From Spisula solida (lineage: Eukaryota > Mollusca > Bivalvia > Venerida > Mactridae), in the NCBI GenBank assembly GCA_947247005.1, contig OX365946.1, positions 51,734,734 to 51,798,733 of the forward strand: a DNA stretch of 64,000 nt, given 5' to 3'. The notes beneath the pieces are model-generated. The model was not told where the DNA came from, did no database searches, and worked only from the letters and a program-made list of their open reading frames with translations. Below, piece by piece: positions 22,037-37,000 of this stretch. The stretch's first letter is position 1. Every line of letters starts with the position of its first letter. The position numbers and the translations under genes are program-made.

Positions 22037-25000
22037 CTGAAGATAAAGAGGAAATATTATATATGATGCAATGAAAAGTAACAACATTCTAAGGAGGCAA
22101 AGTGGTCGAGGGGCCATGTTACCCAGGAAACAATTGTCCAGCTTGAATAAATTGTAACCTTTATGGCAATTAACGTAAAATTAGTTAAAACTTAAAAGAA
22201 ATCGAAAACAATTTACTTAACATCTATGACATCAAAAGTACATTAATATGCAATATAGTATATACTAAATAATGCCAAAATCAATAGCGCAAGCATTCTG
22301 TAAATTGATTTTAAACTTTTTTGCTAGAAATTAGGAATAGATTAGCAAGATACTTACCATGTGAACTTAATACACTGTGCATGCTGTCGGAATCTGTACT
22401 TGAATCTTGTCGCATTTTTTGTTCCACCGAATCCCCAAACAAATTGATTGAATCTTCACCAAAGAGGTTAGGAAAGTTTTCAATCATATACTGGAACAGT
22501 GCTGGTGGTGTAGCCAGTGGATCGTTACTTCCTTTCGGCCACAATAAACTCGGTGCTATACACAGTGACAAATTGAAGGCAGTCATTTTGTTTTCCCCAC
22601 ATTTTTTCTCAATATGATATAGAACACATATAAGGTGGCGAACAAGTTCAAAATGAGGGTCTGGCAGTTTGGTCAAAGTACTGAAAAAGAAGAAACAGAC
22701 AAGTCTTAAAAAAGAACTAAAATTGACAATAAAAGCATAAATCAAATGCTAAGCTGGGAATATGAAACAATTAACTATTGAACAATATTTGGCAGTTAAA
22801 ACAATACTAATTCTTTAGACATAAAATTGGGAAAGACTGGGTAGAACTACTGTACATTATGCAACAAATATGAAATTCTTCAGAAATGAAAGCTGTGCTT
22901 ATAGACTTAACCTGTGCTTAGAGCAGTGCTAAATGTTTTCTTGATCCATGCAAAAGTCTGTATTAACTGTTCGGTGAGCACCCACTATTGCACTGATTAT
23001 ATAAGATTTTCACTTACTCTTTCATTTTATTGCTTTTCTCTGCAGGATCAGTAAAGTTGTTAGCCGTCATCCAATCATCAAATAGTTCCTCCATCAACAA
23101 ACTTTGAGGTATACTGCGTAAATAGTCCTACAAAAATAATATATACAAACATGTAATTTTAAAAAAAGTCATTATTCAGCACAAACAGTTTCGCTTCTAT
23201 CTTCAAAACTTTTAGAAACTTTCTTATTAGATATCATTTAATATTCCATTCTTTGAAATTCATGATGATCTTGTGTCTTTTGTTTGAATAGTCTTTACCA
23301 ACATAAATTTTACCAATGACAAGATTTACTCTATTTTTTAATACAAGTTTGACAATTTACCTTGAGAAGTGAACCAATAACCAAGGGAGGCCACTCTTCA
23401 TTAGTTAAACAATCTTCACCGTCGTCCAATCTCTGCTTCAATTCCTTACACATCTTGGCGTTACATGACTTTCGTAGAATTCCTACAGTGTATGGCCCCT
23501 CGCGGAATAATATAGTCATCAGCTCTCTGATTGGTTTAGCTATCAAACTCTCCTGTGATGTCACGTCAGCAAGTTTGTGACTGAATAATTTGCCCTGCGG
23601 TTTCTTGTCTTCACGATTTCTTCGGAAGATGTTTATCAAAGGAGACTTTTTCTTGTTCTTGGCTTTTGTTGTTTCTTCTGTAACGATAAATTATTATCAA
23701 AATGTAATTTACATTTCTTGACTCAAAATGAGGAAATTTGTGAAAGCTAATTTCTGCATCAAAATGGCGGAGTTGTGTTACCAAAAATCAAGCTGACCGC
23801 ACTGACGTATTCCAAACAAAGAAATGAAATAAAGAGTGGGATTTTGTTATTGAATGTATAAGGATTGAGATTTGGTCAGTGGTTGAGGTATATGACACTT
23901 GGAACATATTTCTAGTGTTAAGCGATACATTGACATCCATCACGTCTAGTCATGTACAGAAATAGTTAAAATCCAGTAAATGATAAACATTGAAATAAAG
24001 TGTCAGCTGTACTATCATAAACCATCATTAACAAACGCAAGAAAACAATTCTTTACAATAAATGTTATATTGTTAAGATCTTAAGGGTTGGCGGGAAAAT
24101 AAAACTGACAAAATATTAAAGATGACTGACAATAAACAACCGGCGGTTTGACAGTTCTATTTATACACGTACACTCGTAATAACTGTCAGTGCAACCTAG
24201 GTAGTGCAGAAACAATGTATTTATACCATAGATGTGTCAATACAACCAATATTACACATCTAGCAAGGTGAAATTGACAAGATACAAGATAAGGATACTA
24301 CCATGTGTCATGTGATCAACCATGTGTCATGTGATGTGTTACTAAATATAGAATATGTAACAGATTGGGGGTAGGATGATGGTATGCTCTGAGGAAATCA
24401 TTATAAATCACATCTGTCTACGAGATGAGGTATATTAAGGTGCATATAATGAAGATGAACCCAAATCGAATACATCACAAACTGTAACCTGTCATACCCA
24501 ATGAGATTTCCATGTAATATTGTACGCTTAACAAAATATAGGTCAGATTCATTGACCTGAGCACTTAATTACATGTTTCACAATTATATATGCTGTAATT
24601 TTCTAACTAATTGAGGCTTTGCGATAACTAAATGAAGCTTTGCGAAAAGCTAAACAGTAATTTAGTAGTTATTTAATACTTGAATATCTATTCTAAATGT
24701 GATCATGAATTTGCAATAAAATCTTTCAGAGACCTACTCGCGGTAAATTATAGTGATTTGACACACAGCTGACTGACTTTTTTGTCTCAAATTAAAGGTT
24801 AAACATTAATTGAAAGTTTCGCAATTAAGTAAAAATCATTTGCATAGGAAGATTTGTGAATCAAAATGTTTAACAAAATTGAATTCGAATTTTTTAATAG
24901 ATCAACAAGAATTTGTGTGATTCATACTGTGATGTTAATTCCATGAATGAATTTGGCGGTCCGACTTGTTTGTCCAGCTTGATATGAAATGCTTATGCAT

Positions 25001-28000
25001 ATATGAATGATCAATACTGTACGCTGAATTGATATGATTATATATAAAAAGGTAGTTTAAGTCACTGATCAAAAGAAGACTGATTATTAGGTAGTTAAGC
25101 TTGAATCAATAAGAGTGCCACCAACTGTGAGGCTCCCCCTGCGGTAAGAAACTAGAGATTCAACATTTCGTGCCACAAAACCTTTCATATTATTCTAACC
25201 CTAATTATATCAAACAGTTTACTGGGTGCGGTATAAATATAGATGGCAGTAACTATATAGTTGATATGATTGGGCCATTATTACCTTAAAATACATCATC
25301 ACATGAAACCTCGCAATTAAGGGGAGCAGTGACCTTAAATATGTCGCCGATTTGAAAACATGGACATCTATCATGTTATTCTTGGCTTACAGATATAATT
25401 ATATCAGAGACTAAAATCTTAGCGTATGTGAAATTACAACTCTTGACTTCAAGTTCGATACATATATAAGGTGGGTAATATGATATGACAACTTTACGTT
25501 TATATGGGTTGACCTTTTGCAGCCTTGAGTTTTGCCGAGATTATAAAAACCGACTCCATGTCCATAAATCATTGGTATGGGAAAAAATTATCAATTTGCG
25601 AAATATGAGACATTATCTTTCAAATGAATTCAAATAATGGGAAATTACATGACAGCCTGTATAAAAGCCAGTCCATTCATCGGTCAGATGTCATTCACAG
25701 GTAACGTAAGTAAACCTTTTCATTAAGCATTTAATTTCATGTCATTTTGAGGTAAAGTTTATAATTTGCATAGAAATGCTCTCTTAAAATCCCCGATGTG
25801 TCCGTGAACTTTTGGGTATCATTACAATTTGGAGGCAAAATCAATTCTAGTGTAATTGTATATGAACATTATTATACATGCTTCTTGTCCGAACCTGTAC
25901 GGGTACACCGATAAAAAAACTTGAAGTGTAAGGACCCGCAGTAAGGACCTGAATCAATTGAATCGCTGATTGATGTTTAGTACCGTTTCGTTAAAACAGT
26001 GGGTTTAGTCACCTGCAACATTACTTCACCAATTACGACCAATTAGACGTACATGTTATCTTATATTGTAAACAATAGAAGTTTATCCGAGGAAGTCTAG
26101 GACAGAACCCTGTGGTAAACTAAATAAACGAACAAACTGTTATCATGTTTGAAATTACATGCCATGTTAAGAATAATTGTCTTCTAAGATAGTCATCAAA
26201 CGAGGTCAATTATCAATCAGACAGTAATCAATAGAGTATTCAATCGGCTGTGACATTCTGCTGAACGAGACACAATATATACGGTACACTATACAACTAA
26301 TTAAGTGTTATACAATCACTTCATTATCACCTCGAACGGGGACAAAATTTCACCCCTTATTTGGCTGACATGGCAAGAATACACTTAAGGACATGTCAAT
26401 ACATAATTCCCTTTATATAAATTAGGACATTTACCCCCTTGTCAATATTAACAATATATATTGTATAACTATTAATTAAATACCCAATAGCAAACTATTT
26501 CACCATCATGCATTATAATTTACTTATTATGTGTAGTGTAATGCCAATGGTTGGATCAACATTAGGACCCGCCAAACACCGTAGCAACTACATTCAATAC
26601 AACAGAAGAAAGAAGGATGTTTTTGTATTTCTTTGTGACACTACATCATATTTCAGGAAATTTCTTGATCAACTTATTATCGTATTGAACACAAATTAAA
26701 TATATTTACAACGAAGCAAAAAATATGAGTGCCGGTGTACAAAATCGATGTGATAACTGAACTTCAGAAGTCACTTAAAACTTTGTCCTTTGTCAACATT
26801 TTAGAAGTATGATACATGTAAAGTAAGGTTAATCACCAACAGTCCACTGTAGAATTGATCTTTAATTACCATAGCCCAGTTTCACTTAAAGCAAACAATC
26901 AATTATTCACTAAATTATCTAGGTCAACAAAGATAAAATGGAAGCTGCGGCCAACTTAACATAAATTCGAAATAAATTTGAAATTATGCAACATTTTTCC
27001 CAGAGGCATAATTAATGTAATAATTAGATGACAGGTGTTCTATCTATTTTAATTTAACGACCGAGTATAATTGTTATAACCCTATGGGCACATTATAATA
27101 TCAGCCTTATAACAATACATTGTTCATGTACATTAATTACACCTGAACTTCTTGGAAACTGACAATCAGCATAATTTTATAACCTAGAAATTATTTTTTT
27201 TTTTTTTTTTTTACTTGATAAATTTGCAATTAAGAATACATACATGTACTATGAGAGGTTTTCGGATAAACCTAATACGGTATTTTAAAATCCAGGCCAC
27301 CATTATAAGCCCTGGAGTTATAAATATTATCTCAAATTGTTGGGGTATTTTAATGACAAGCTGACACAGAAATGTCAAACTATCATGTTATATTGGTGAT
27401 TCAACCTTCTGTTTAATTAATTAAGTTTTCAACACATGTCACTATGGAACATATCAATTGTTCAATAAATAATATAACTTCCTTAACATAGGTTATATAG
27501 ACCTATTAATACTAGAATACACATGAACCAGCATCTACCTTATACTAAACAATTTGGCTGTTGTATAGATAAAAAAAATCGAAATAAGTATAATAAAATT
27601 ATGGTACATGATATACAAATAACAAATTACTTGCTCATGACAATCAAAATATTTCTACATTAAAGAATTTTATTTTGAATAAAATGAAGTCCCTGAGGCA
27701 ATTAATATTTACGATGAGACGGTACATAGTCATGCAGTTACTGTTCATTGAAAATCACCTAAATGCATAAAACGAGGAATTTAAAGTACAGGGTAAAAAT
27801 GCAGTCAGATAAAATCTAAACATATTTGCATGCTTGCACAAACATCTTTATATTTATGAACAGGAATTTTCAATTGAGAACATTACAACATGCTTTAAAT
27901 GACTTCATGTTATTTACAAGTTATTGCATTATCTAACGAGCTCTAGTACAGCAATAGTAATCTATCAAACAAAGTTTTTTTTTTACACATTACACAGTTT

Positions 28001-31000
28001 TTTACTAGCCTACTTGCCGGTACACTAACTTTGATTAATGTAACTAAAAACTTAGAATTGTGAACAGAAATGTGAAGTGTGACTATCAGAATCTAGAATA
28101 TTTCGACCAAAAATAAATAAAATTTTGAAACATATTTTTCAAACTCATTTTTGGCAATTTAAGCGTTTAATTTACTTAATATTCTGAGCACCATTGTGAG
28201 GAACAATGTATTATTATTCACCTTGTTGAATTTAAGTAATACCTTGTCATAAAAGAATGCGCCTAATTTGCATACTTGCACAGTACCTCGTTAATTTAAT
28301 TAATTAAGCAACACCTAAAAACAAACATGGCAGCATACAAAACAACATTTTGGCAGAAAGTATGGAAGATGCTACGGATATGCCATAATTGCGCCCTGCC
28401 CTAAAAATACAGCTCCATGTCAACAGAGTATTGTCATTGCGAAACACAAAAATGCAACTCCTTGTCAACAGAATACTGAATACTGTAATTGCGAAACACC
28501 ATCAAAACAGTTAATTATACAACTTTTTGCTGAACGTTTTTTTTCATTTTCCGTCATTATTTCATAATTACTCATAAAATAACGTATCAACTGCCTATTA
28601 TATTTCATACAATAATAATTTATGTTTGTCAATCTTGTACGAATAGCACATTTTTGTTACGAAATCTTCATTCAGTGTCAGGGAAGAGACAAAAACTGGC
28701 AATTAACGTGTGACAGAAAGAGCTTAGGAAGTTATACCTTGTTGTGACACTTTATGACATGAAAAAACTACAACATTAAAGACAAACAGCCAGTTATAGA
28801 AACTATGTCCATTTATTAGGTGAAAGGGGGAACAAAACAGAGGGCAATGACCGCCAAGGTGACTGTAGGCCCCAGTCTCCTAAAATATCTTAAAACAGCA
28901 AACTCAAAATGGGGATGTGCTTGAAAATCACAAGCTTAAAAATTGAAATTTTGGCGGTAATAAATTTGGAACAATGATTTTATTTTGTGAGATTGATTTT
29001 GAGCCCCTAACTTGCATAAGGTAAAGATTTCAGTTAGCTTGGAGCTGATGTCAACTTAATTATAACACTGAGAACTTTTTGTGATTTACAGAATTTTCAT
29101 ATCATCAAGTAAATCTTATAATTGCTACCCGTTTCACAACAGGCTTACTGGTCCTCAGACAGCAATAACAACCAATTCATACAGGATTTGTGATTTGACG
29201 TAAACAATCTTGTTGTGACTGGACGAGGGATAAATGCTTACATTGTTATTACCCCAGCTAACCACATAGTTATTTCAAATTGTCCAAATGTATGTAATAA
29301 TATCAATATCCATCCGACTAAGATTATTCTATCTGATGTAAGAGAAATTTCACGGCTGTATGTAAGACTGGGTGTTACAATAGAGGTTTACGAGGCCCCA
29401 TTCAACAGCCCAGCCAAATATCACACCTCTGACCTTATACATAGTTATACAAGGTCAGACCAGACAAATATACAAATAAATAAGGCTTGTTTTCTGAAGA
29501 AATATTTCAAAATATTTGTTATTAAGTGGCCGGACAGCATAAATATTTTAGTAGACATGTAATAACAATTAAGACTTTGATGTATTGGCATTTCCCAATC
29601 AAGCTTAACACCTTTCTGACTTTCATCAAAGATGCCAATTACTGGAAAATGTTGTGACTTCAGAAATGAAATACTGATCTTATCATTTATAATAGTAATA
29701 CCATGTATAATAATCAGGGGTTCCACTAGCCTCTGAACGTTCCTTTTGATACTTGTTATTAAATTTTACCGTTTTATAGGCAAAATACACATGTATGATT
29801 TTTTGAGTGAAAATGACCCTTCAAACCAAAATTTTGTGGGTTAAAATTTGGCTTTTTGGGAAATTTCAAGGGTCAGAACCCCTCCTCCTGAGTCAAATGG
29901 AAACCCTGATATTAATTAATATTACCAAGCATAATTATATTCAATACTAACCAATGCTGTGTCTTTTCTGTGACTTTTTGTGTTTTAGGAAGAATTCATA
30001 TTTTCGGTTATTATTTTCCATCTCCTCCATAATTCGCTGGATTTCAGTCTGCGTTAAATTATCCTCCGTACGTTTTGCGTAATCACGTATGTGGCTCACC
30101 TTAATGGCGTATGGCAACTCATGGCCTGAAATAGAGGAGACAAATATTTTACAATTTGATACATGTGTTCAGACAGTTTTTACAAAACAATTATTGAAGA
30201 GGGTGATTAACTTTCCCAGCACTTTACGCCTTACTTCATGAAGCCTGATATTTCAAGTTCCTTAACCCCTCACTCCATAGAGGTCTGATAGATCACCAAT
30301 CTATTAACCTCACATTGAAAGGATATTAAAGTTGATAAAGTACAAACTGTTACCATCGCACACTCAGATTATTTGAAACTTGAAAGTGATTTGACTCCCC
30401 GTACCATATTGATTTGGTACAAGTAGACCAGGTGTAATGGTAAGCATCTGTTTAGAGAAAAGATTAGATGGAGTAATGGGATAAAGCTAATGTGTACCAA
30501 CAGTTTAAAGAGCAAGGCTAGAATTACTGTAAAAAAGGTCTGGGTTAGAGTCTTCGTTCAGATATGTGTCCCCTTAACAGATTTCATATCTAATGTACTG
30601 TAAAAAAAGGTTCAATTTCAGAGTTTTCTTTTTGTTTTCTGATCATATTTCAGATCAATTTTTATGTTGCAAGTCGGCTGTTAACACATAACCATTTATC
30701 AGCTGTCAGTACAACCATTTATAAAACACTATCTGCCTTCCCTAAGATTTTTTATACTATTAATAAACTAATTTCATTTAGTAATTAATGTTATCTTAAT
30801 ATAATTTACACAAATTCCTAGAAACTTTGTAGTTATTTATTATAAAATTAGCATGTGCAGCTAGTTGCGGTATCTTCACGCATCTTGAACACATGTTTGG
30901 CTACATACCACACAGTGTATATGACTAATTACCGGTACACTGTTTCACGCACAAACAAACCCATAAAATTTGCCCTCTATAAAGTTTGTGTCGTATTTAC

Positions 31001-34000
31001 TCATCGTTAACTTCCACAGGTAACAACTAAAACCCCACGTTAACATACCTCTGGTGATAATCATCTATACATGTACGTTTCCTTGTAAAGGCAAGCCACT
31101 TCATACAAACACTTATAATTACTGTTTATTAAATATATATGAATAATAAGATGTCCAACACAACTTAGATTAATAAACACTATTTCATTATCAGTTAGTT
31201 AATAGTTTTACTAGATTTTTATCTTATTTTACACAAACAATATCTAAATATTTATCAGTCAGACAAGACATAAAATGAGTAATGATGCTATATCTTGATT
31301 AAATAACCTACAACAACTACTCAAGTGACTTCAAACAACATGATTAATAAAGGGTTTATTAGATAAGGGGCCATGCCGTTATCACGTCTCTCACCTTTAT
31401 GTTTATCTTGTATATCACAGACATAGTCTTAGCAGGTGATAACACTATTACATGCAATATCACACATTTTGCTAATAAGTTGAGTTGTCCTATTTTTAAT
31501 ATGCCATAGGACAGTAGAATTGGAATTTTCAATAAAGCCCAGTATACGTATATAGCAACAATATAATATAGTAAACATTTTAATTTATTTGTTCAATTTA
31601 TTAAAACATGAAATAAATCAATAAAATTCAGAGTAATATGGTTATTACTAATTAATAAAAACTTAACACAATTTCAATTACATTTTTATATTAAAGTTGG
31701 TTCAAAATAAATAAAACATTTCGTTATTCAATCATAATTAAATCAACGTTTTTTATTATAACAAGCTGAAAGAATGCAAAACTATGCCTTTCATTTCAAA
31801 TATACTATATAGCTACAAAATCACTGTTAATTAAATTTAATTATTGTGTTAATTTAAATTTAGACATTTAATTAACGCACGAAACTTTGCCAAGCAATAT
31901 AATATAACTGAATAAATTAAAACATTAAAAGAACATGAATATACCTGTTGGTGATTGAACATCCAATAACATGTTTAAGTTACTGTTTTTTACTTAATCT
32001 TCCATATGAGAAACACATAAAATCCACATAAGTCATATAACTGCAACTTTAAATTTATCCAAAATGTGCAAAGTTGTGATAAACAATGCGATCTCTTTCA
32101 TAAAGAGAGATCACGCATATTATAACACAATTTTGTTGTAACTGTTAATTATCAAATAACTGCACACTTAACCCTCCTTACTACCTGGATAGTAAACCCT
32201 ACTTGTGACTATATTACTTGACAGTTTACCAAAATGTTAGATGTGTGTCACATGACCAGTTGACTACTTATCTCAGCCAATCAGAGCTTGTTGCTATTTT
32301 TAGCACACTTATTGATATGAATTACTGTAAGAAAATGTTTGAAGACTGTTTTTAGAGAGTACAGTACACAAAGATAGCTCTGAAGTGGTCGGATATCGTG
32401 TATATATTTGACTAAAAGTGACCAATGCTTTTGAACGAGAAAGTTGAAAATCAATTATTTAAATATTTGTACAATTTCTTGATACGAAATTTAAGAAATA
32501 AGTACTTTTATGTGGTTTCTTTGACAATATCAATGTAAGTAGCCCCTAGTATCCATTAGACATAAAGTAAATATACACAAACATTTAATAATGATTTGTA
32601 CTTTACATAATTAAAGAATTTCAATTGGTCGTTCTTAACAATTTTAATCATGACAAGCGTTTCTTGCTTTAGTTGATCTTGCTCTAAATTTAAATGTAGG
32701 TGTGCAATGTAATAAACACCGAACCGTTTTTGAAATTGAAAAGATATTTTGTTCGTCCTTGGAAGATTTAAATGATTATGTAACAATTGTTAAATACCAT
32801 AAAATGTAGATAAAATAACAGAATGATGACAAGTTCTTCTATTGTGTAAATAATCTTCCTTCCCACTCAGTTTTTTGAATGATTGAAAATATGAATCAAA
32901 TAATTATATAATATTATATCGTTTGTAGAACATTCCTATTAAATTTGCATACCAGAATACCTTGATGAACATGTATATTCTCAAATAAACATGGGAGTTT
33001 CCTTTCATCAACACTGTAACTGTAGGGGCTTGCAAATACAAACTTTTATTTATTGGAAATAATAATCTCACAAATTATCTCTAGGAGTAAAGTGCTACAA
33101 GAGGGGTCTCTGTGGAGTAAAGGGTTACAAGAGGGGTCTCTGTGGAGTAAAGGGTTACAAGAGGGGAATTAAAGGGTTACAAGAGGGGTATATGTGGAGT
33201 AAAAGAGTTACAAGAGGGGTCTATGATGAGTAAAGGGTTACAAGAGGGGTCTCTGTGGAGTAATTGGTTACAAGAGAGTTCTCTGAGGAGTAAAGGGTTA
33301 CAAGAGGGGTCTCTGTGGAGTAAAGGGTTACAAGAGGGGTCTCTGTGGAGTAAAGGGTTAAAGAGGGTTCATTGTAAAGATGTAGACATCTAGATCTTGT
33401 TTATCAACAGGTTACAACAGGTAAAGCCGTGTTACACCACATGAATCAGGAATTTGTAAACAAAAGAGGAAGATATTGACACCCAATTATCAATGAAATC
33501 AAAATTACGTGAGAAGTTGGAACTTCCAGGTAGTTTTGTGTTTTTGTATCGAGGAAGTATGATGTCATAAATATTTGTCAACTTTATGCAAGATAGACCC
33601 TTTTAGGACATCAGTTATAGCTGATAGTGTTAATAATATTTAGGCAGTAAAACAAGGCGTAATGAATGGTTCATTTAATGGTTCAATTAATTATTTGTGT
33701 TTATTTTTTAAAACAAAATTAACAGTCCAGTGGGCAGATGGTGCACACATCCACCTCAGGAGGAAGTAGGTCGAGGGTTCAAATCCTATTAGTGGCCCGT
33801 TCTGATATGACTCGTTGTATGTAAAGCAGTCAGCTAGTTAAATAATGGTTAATATGATGTGTCTACCTGCCTGGCATTATGAGACAGATGAAGTACAAGT
33901 GTATAATATGCTGAAGAGCAGGACTGGTGTCTCATATAAGACCATTGACAAAGTCCTTTAGTTTAGGACAACATATAAAAACACTTAACTATACTTTATA

Positions 34001-37000
34001 GTAATTTTATGTAGGCGCAAGGTTGGTAAAGCTTTTTTCATTCATAATAAAGCATAGACCTATTGAATACAGGGTTTGGAAGCAATTATGTAAGCATTTT
34101 TCATTCATTGGCACAGAAAATCATAACACAAATTGAAAACAGGGTTTGAATGAAATTTAGAATTATATAAGTGTTTTATGTTTCCACTCCCACACCCAGG
34201 TAATTCTCTTCTCACATGAAATATTAATATGTTCAATAAACAAACAAGATGTTCTTCACATAATGCAGATTTAAAGTCCATTCAACAAACTGGAAGTTAT
34301 TTGACCAGCGACCAAAACAACATATTTGTGATCATTATCTTTGCTGTATTGTTATATAGGAAAGGTCTATAATCTACTTATGTGCCATACCACAGGTAAA
34401 ATGACCTTAATCCATAAGATATGTAAATAACCACATACAGTCCATGCAAAAATACTTTATTTATTATATGCCTATAAGTTTGTTTGAATGTTTAGCCACG
34501 TATAGTCGTGATAATCAGCTTATATATTATGTTTTTAGGTCAACACACAAAAAAACAAGCATGCACTTTTTCAGACGGAAAAAGAATTTCAAGTGGCATG
34601 AGGATTGGAACTCTTTAGAAATGGAGTCTAGAAAGCATGGGAAAATCGGCAGTAGAAAGTGAATGAACTTACAGAACAAAACAGTCGGACAAAAAGGTTA
34701 CATGTACAAGTAGCTAGATTATAAGCAGCAGCGTAATAAATATTAATATTTATAACATATTGACGGCATTCACAGACGACACTGAGTAGGTTCTCGTTTA
34801 CTGAAACTTCTGCCCAAATTTAGTAATATACCCATGGTGGGAGATGGGAAATATTCAGTTGACCTTGGTAGAGCCATAGACACATAGTTTCAAAATATCT
34901 GTGAGTCCCCTACACATAAAGAAGGGTTGTGCAGCGGCATTGTTTAGCTGCAACGGATATGACGTCAAAGGAACTGGTATCCCTGTTTGCTGTGACAACT
35001 GTAGAAAAACTAGGTACCAGCTTTCAAATGCGGCTAAACATGGCAGCTGCACAACCTTCTCTCTCTATAGGGTAATTTTGACTCAGATAATTTGAAACCA
35101 TGTGCCTATAGGTAGAGCACATGCAGGCATTTGCCTTGCCTTTGGCAGCAGAAGGGTTTGAAGGTTCGAAGCTTGGAAGGGATCTGTTCCGGTATGGCCG
35201 TTTGGTGAGCTGCTAACAGGTAACGATGGTTACTTGAGTGTAACACCATATGCCTCCTTTTTGAGCAAAATCTTTGAATTCAATGTATTTAAATATGGGT
35301 ATAAAATTGCAAATTTCAGTAATGGGTGTCATCAAAAGGTCAGATATGAATTTCATCATAAAGTTGAATGCCTCTATTGAGTCAGTGTTTATAATGTATA
35401 TTGTTCATGCCATCTTCATATAAACAAGATTATCATATCTATTTAAGGTCATTACACTTGTGAGGATTATGTTTGCCAATTATGGGAAATTATTAAAGTT
35501 TAGAAGCAATATGATAGCATTGAAGAGGGAATGTCAACAAAGTGACGGTTATACTTAGTGAGCCAAGAATGTGTCGAGGAACACTTATAAATCATATATA
35601 ATATTCTGGTCAATATACAGTTACCACTAATGACTATCATTTCAACGTTTTACTCAGTTAATCTACACTAATGTAACATTTATAAGCCATTTTGAGAACC
35701 AACTTATTTACTTCAAATATTTGTATGTCAAATATATATTTTGATGTGACAGCAGTCAAAAGGGTTGTCTATACCCAGTAGTTACTGACATGTACACCTG
35801 GGGTAGTACATATTCACCAAGCATCTTAATAAGTAGATTTTTTTTTATTTTCTTGAATTTCTATAAAAATTTCCTTAAGTGTTTCAGCTAAACAAGCAAA
35901 TCAAGATTATAAATTTGTACTTTTCAATTTTTACATTGTATCAAATATTGAAAACAACACATCAAAACAACAGGAGAAAGTTTGACTTATTTTAAAATTA
36001 TTTTATTTACGGTTTCGCTCTACGTAGACCTTCATCAGAATAATTCAGTTTTTAGTTAGTGCTTCAATGAATTGTGTTTAAAAAACTCATTTGGTAAACA
36101 TAAACAGCTAGTGAGGAATGTCACCAAGAGTACATTTTTCTGTTATCATACAGATCTGATAATAACTTCATATATTTACACGTCATTGACTCCTTTACAG
36201 TTTTTACACACCAATCAAAACTTACAACAAACACTATCGTACCCCGATCAAACGAAACCAAGGGGTTCAACGAGTGCAAAATTTCTCAAAAACAACATCA
36301 AACAATAAGCAATAAATACTTCGGTAATATTGTTGACAATTTTTTATTTGCTTTCTTATTCATACATTCATACCCGAATTAGCGTTAGCCCCCTAGAAGA
36401 TGTGGCCATTGAGTTAGTCATGTTTGCTAATACTGAGTAAACGGAAGTCAATGGCCCTTATAGATTGAGTAAGGGGGGACCTGTTAATAAGTTATTGAGT
36501 TTGTCTTTCAAACATTTTGTCATATTGTTATTTCTCATTATGGTAAAGAACTAAATTTAAATGTAATAATAATATTATACCATGGCAATTCAAAATGTTA
36601 ATCTAAATATTGAGTAAATAATTAAAATAGAACAACTGCATTTGATAATTACACTCTCTGATAATACATTAAAAATTTGCTAATATCTATGATAGAATTA
36701 TGTTTATGATATAAGTGATATTGAGGATGAAGAAATCTATCAAATGTTGTTTATGTGAATGAGAAACGCTCAGTCGGCGGACATGACCACAAACATGCTG
36801 ACCAGAACAAACATGCCCCATACGGTCTGATATTTAGTACCCTTTACACCAAAATCAAGTTGACACAATGAAGATAAGTGACCGATATTTCCCACTAAAA
36901 CATAGGTTGGGCTCGACCGTTAAATCTCCAGGGGTTCTGTCGATGAGTTTAAAGACCTTCATTTTATGGGAAACAAAAGCTTAATGACGCAAATGGGAAT

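Larger units (their letters stand above)
22681..29951 (-). other. ARHGAP20-like: Introns 8-10 of the RhoGAP gene
   Basis: Apart from exons 9 and 10 this is AT-rich intron. The 6.3-kb part (23678-29951) holds a T run at 27189-27211, a two-copy direct repeat at about 28411-28499 (both end ATTGCGAAACAC), and a hAT-like MITE at 29715-29908. I see no additional exon or RNA gene. Confidence 0.45.

Noticed and set aside
33084..33372. CRISPR-like array
   Set aside because: Head-to-tail 30-bp repeats with no unique spacers, in a eukaryotic intron; it is a minisatellite.
34855..35095. Overlapping 64-65-codon frames on both strands
   Set aside because: They lie in the arms of the fold-back element at 34874-35110.
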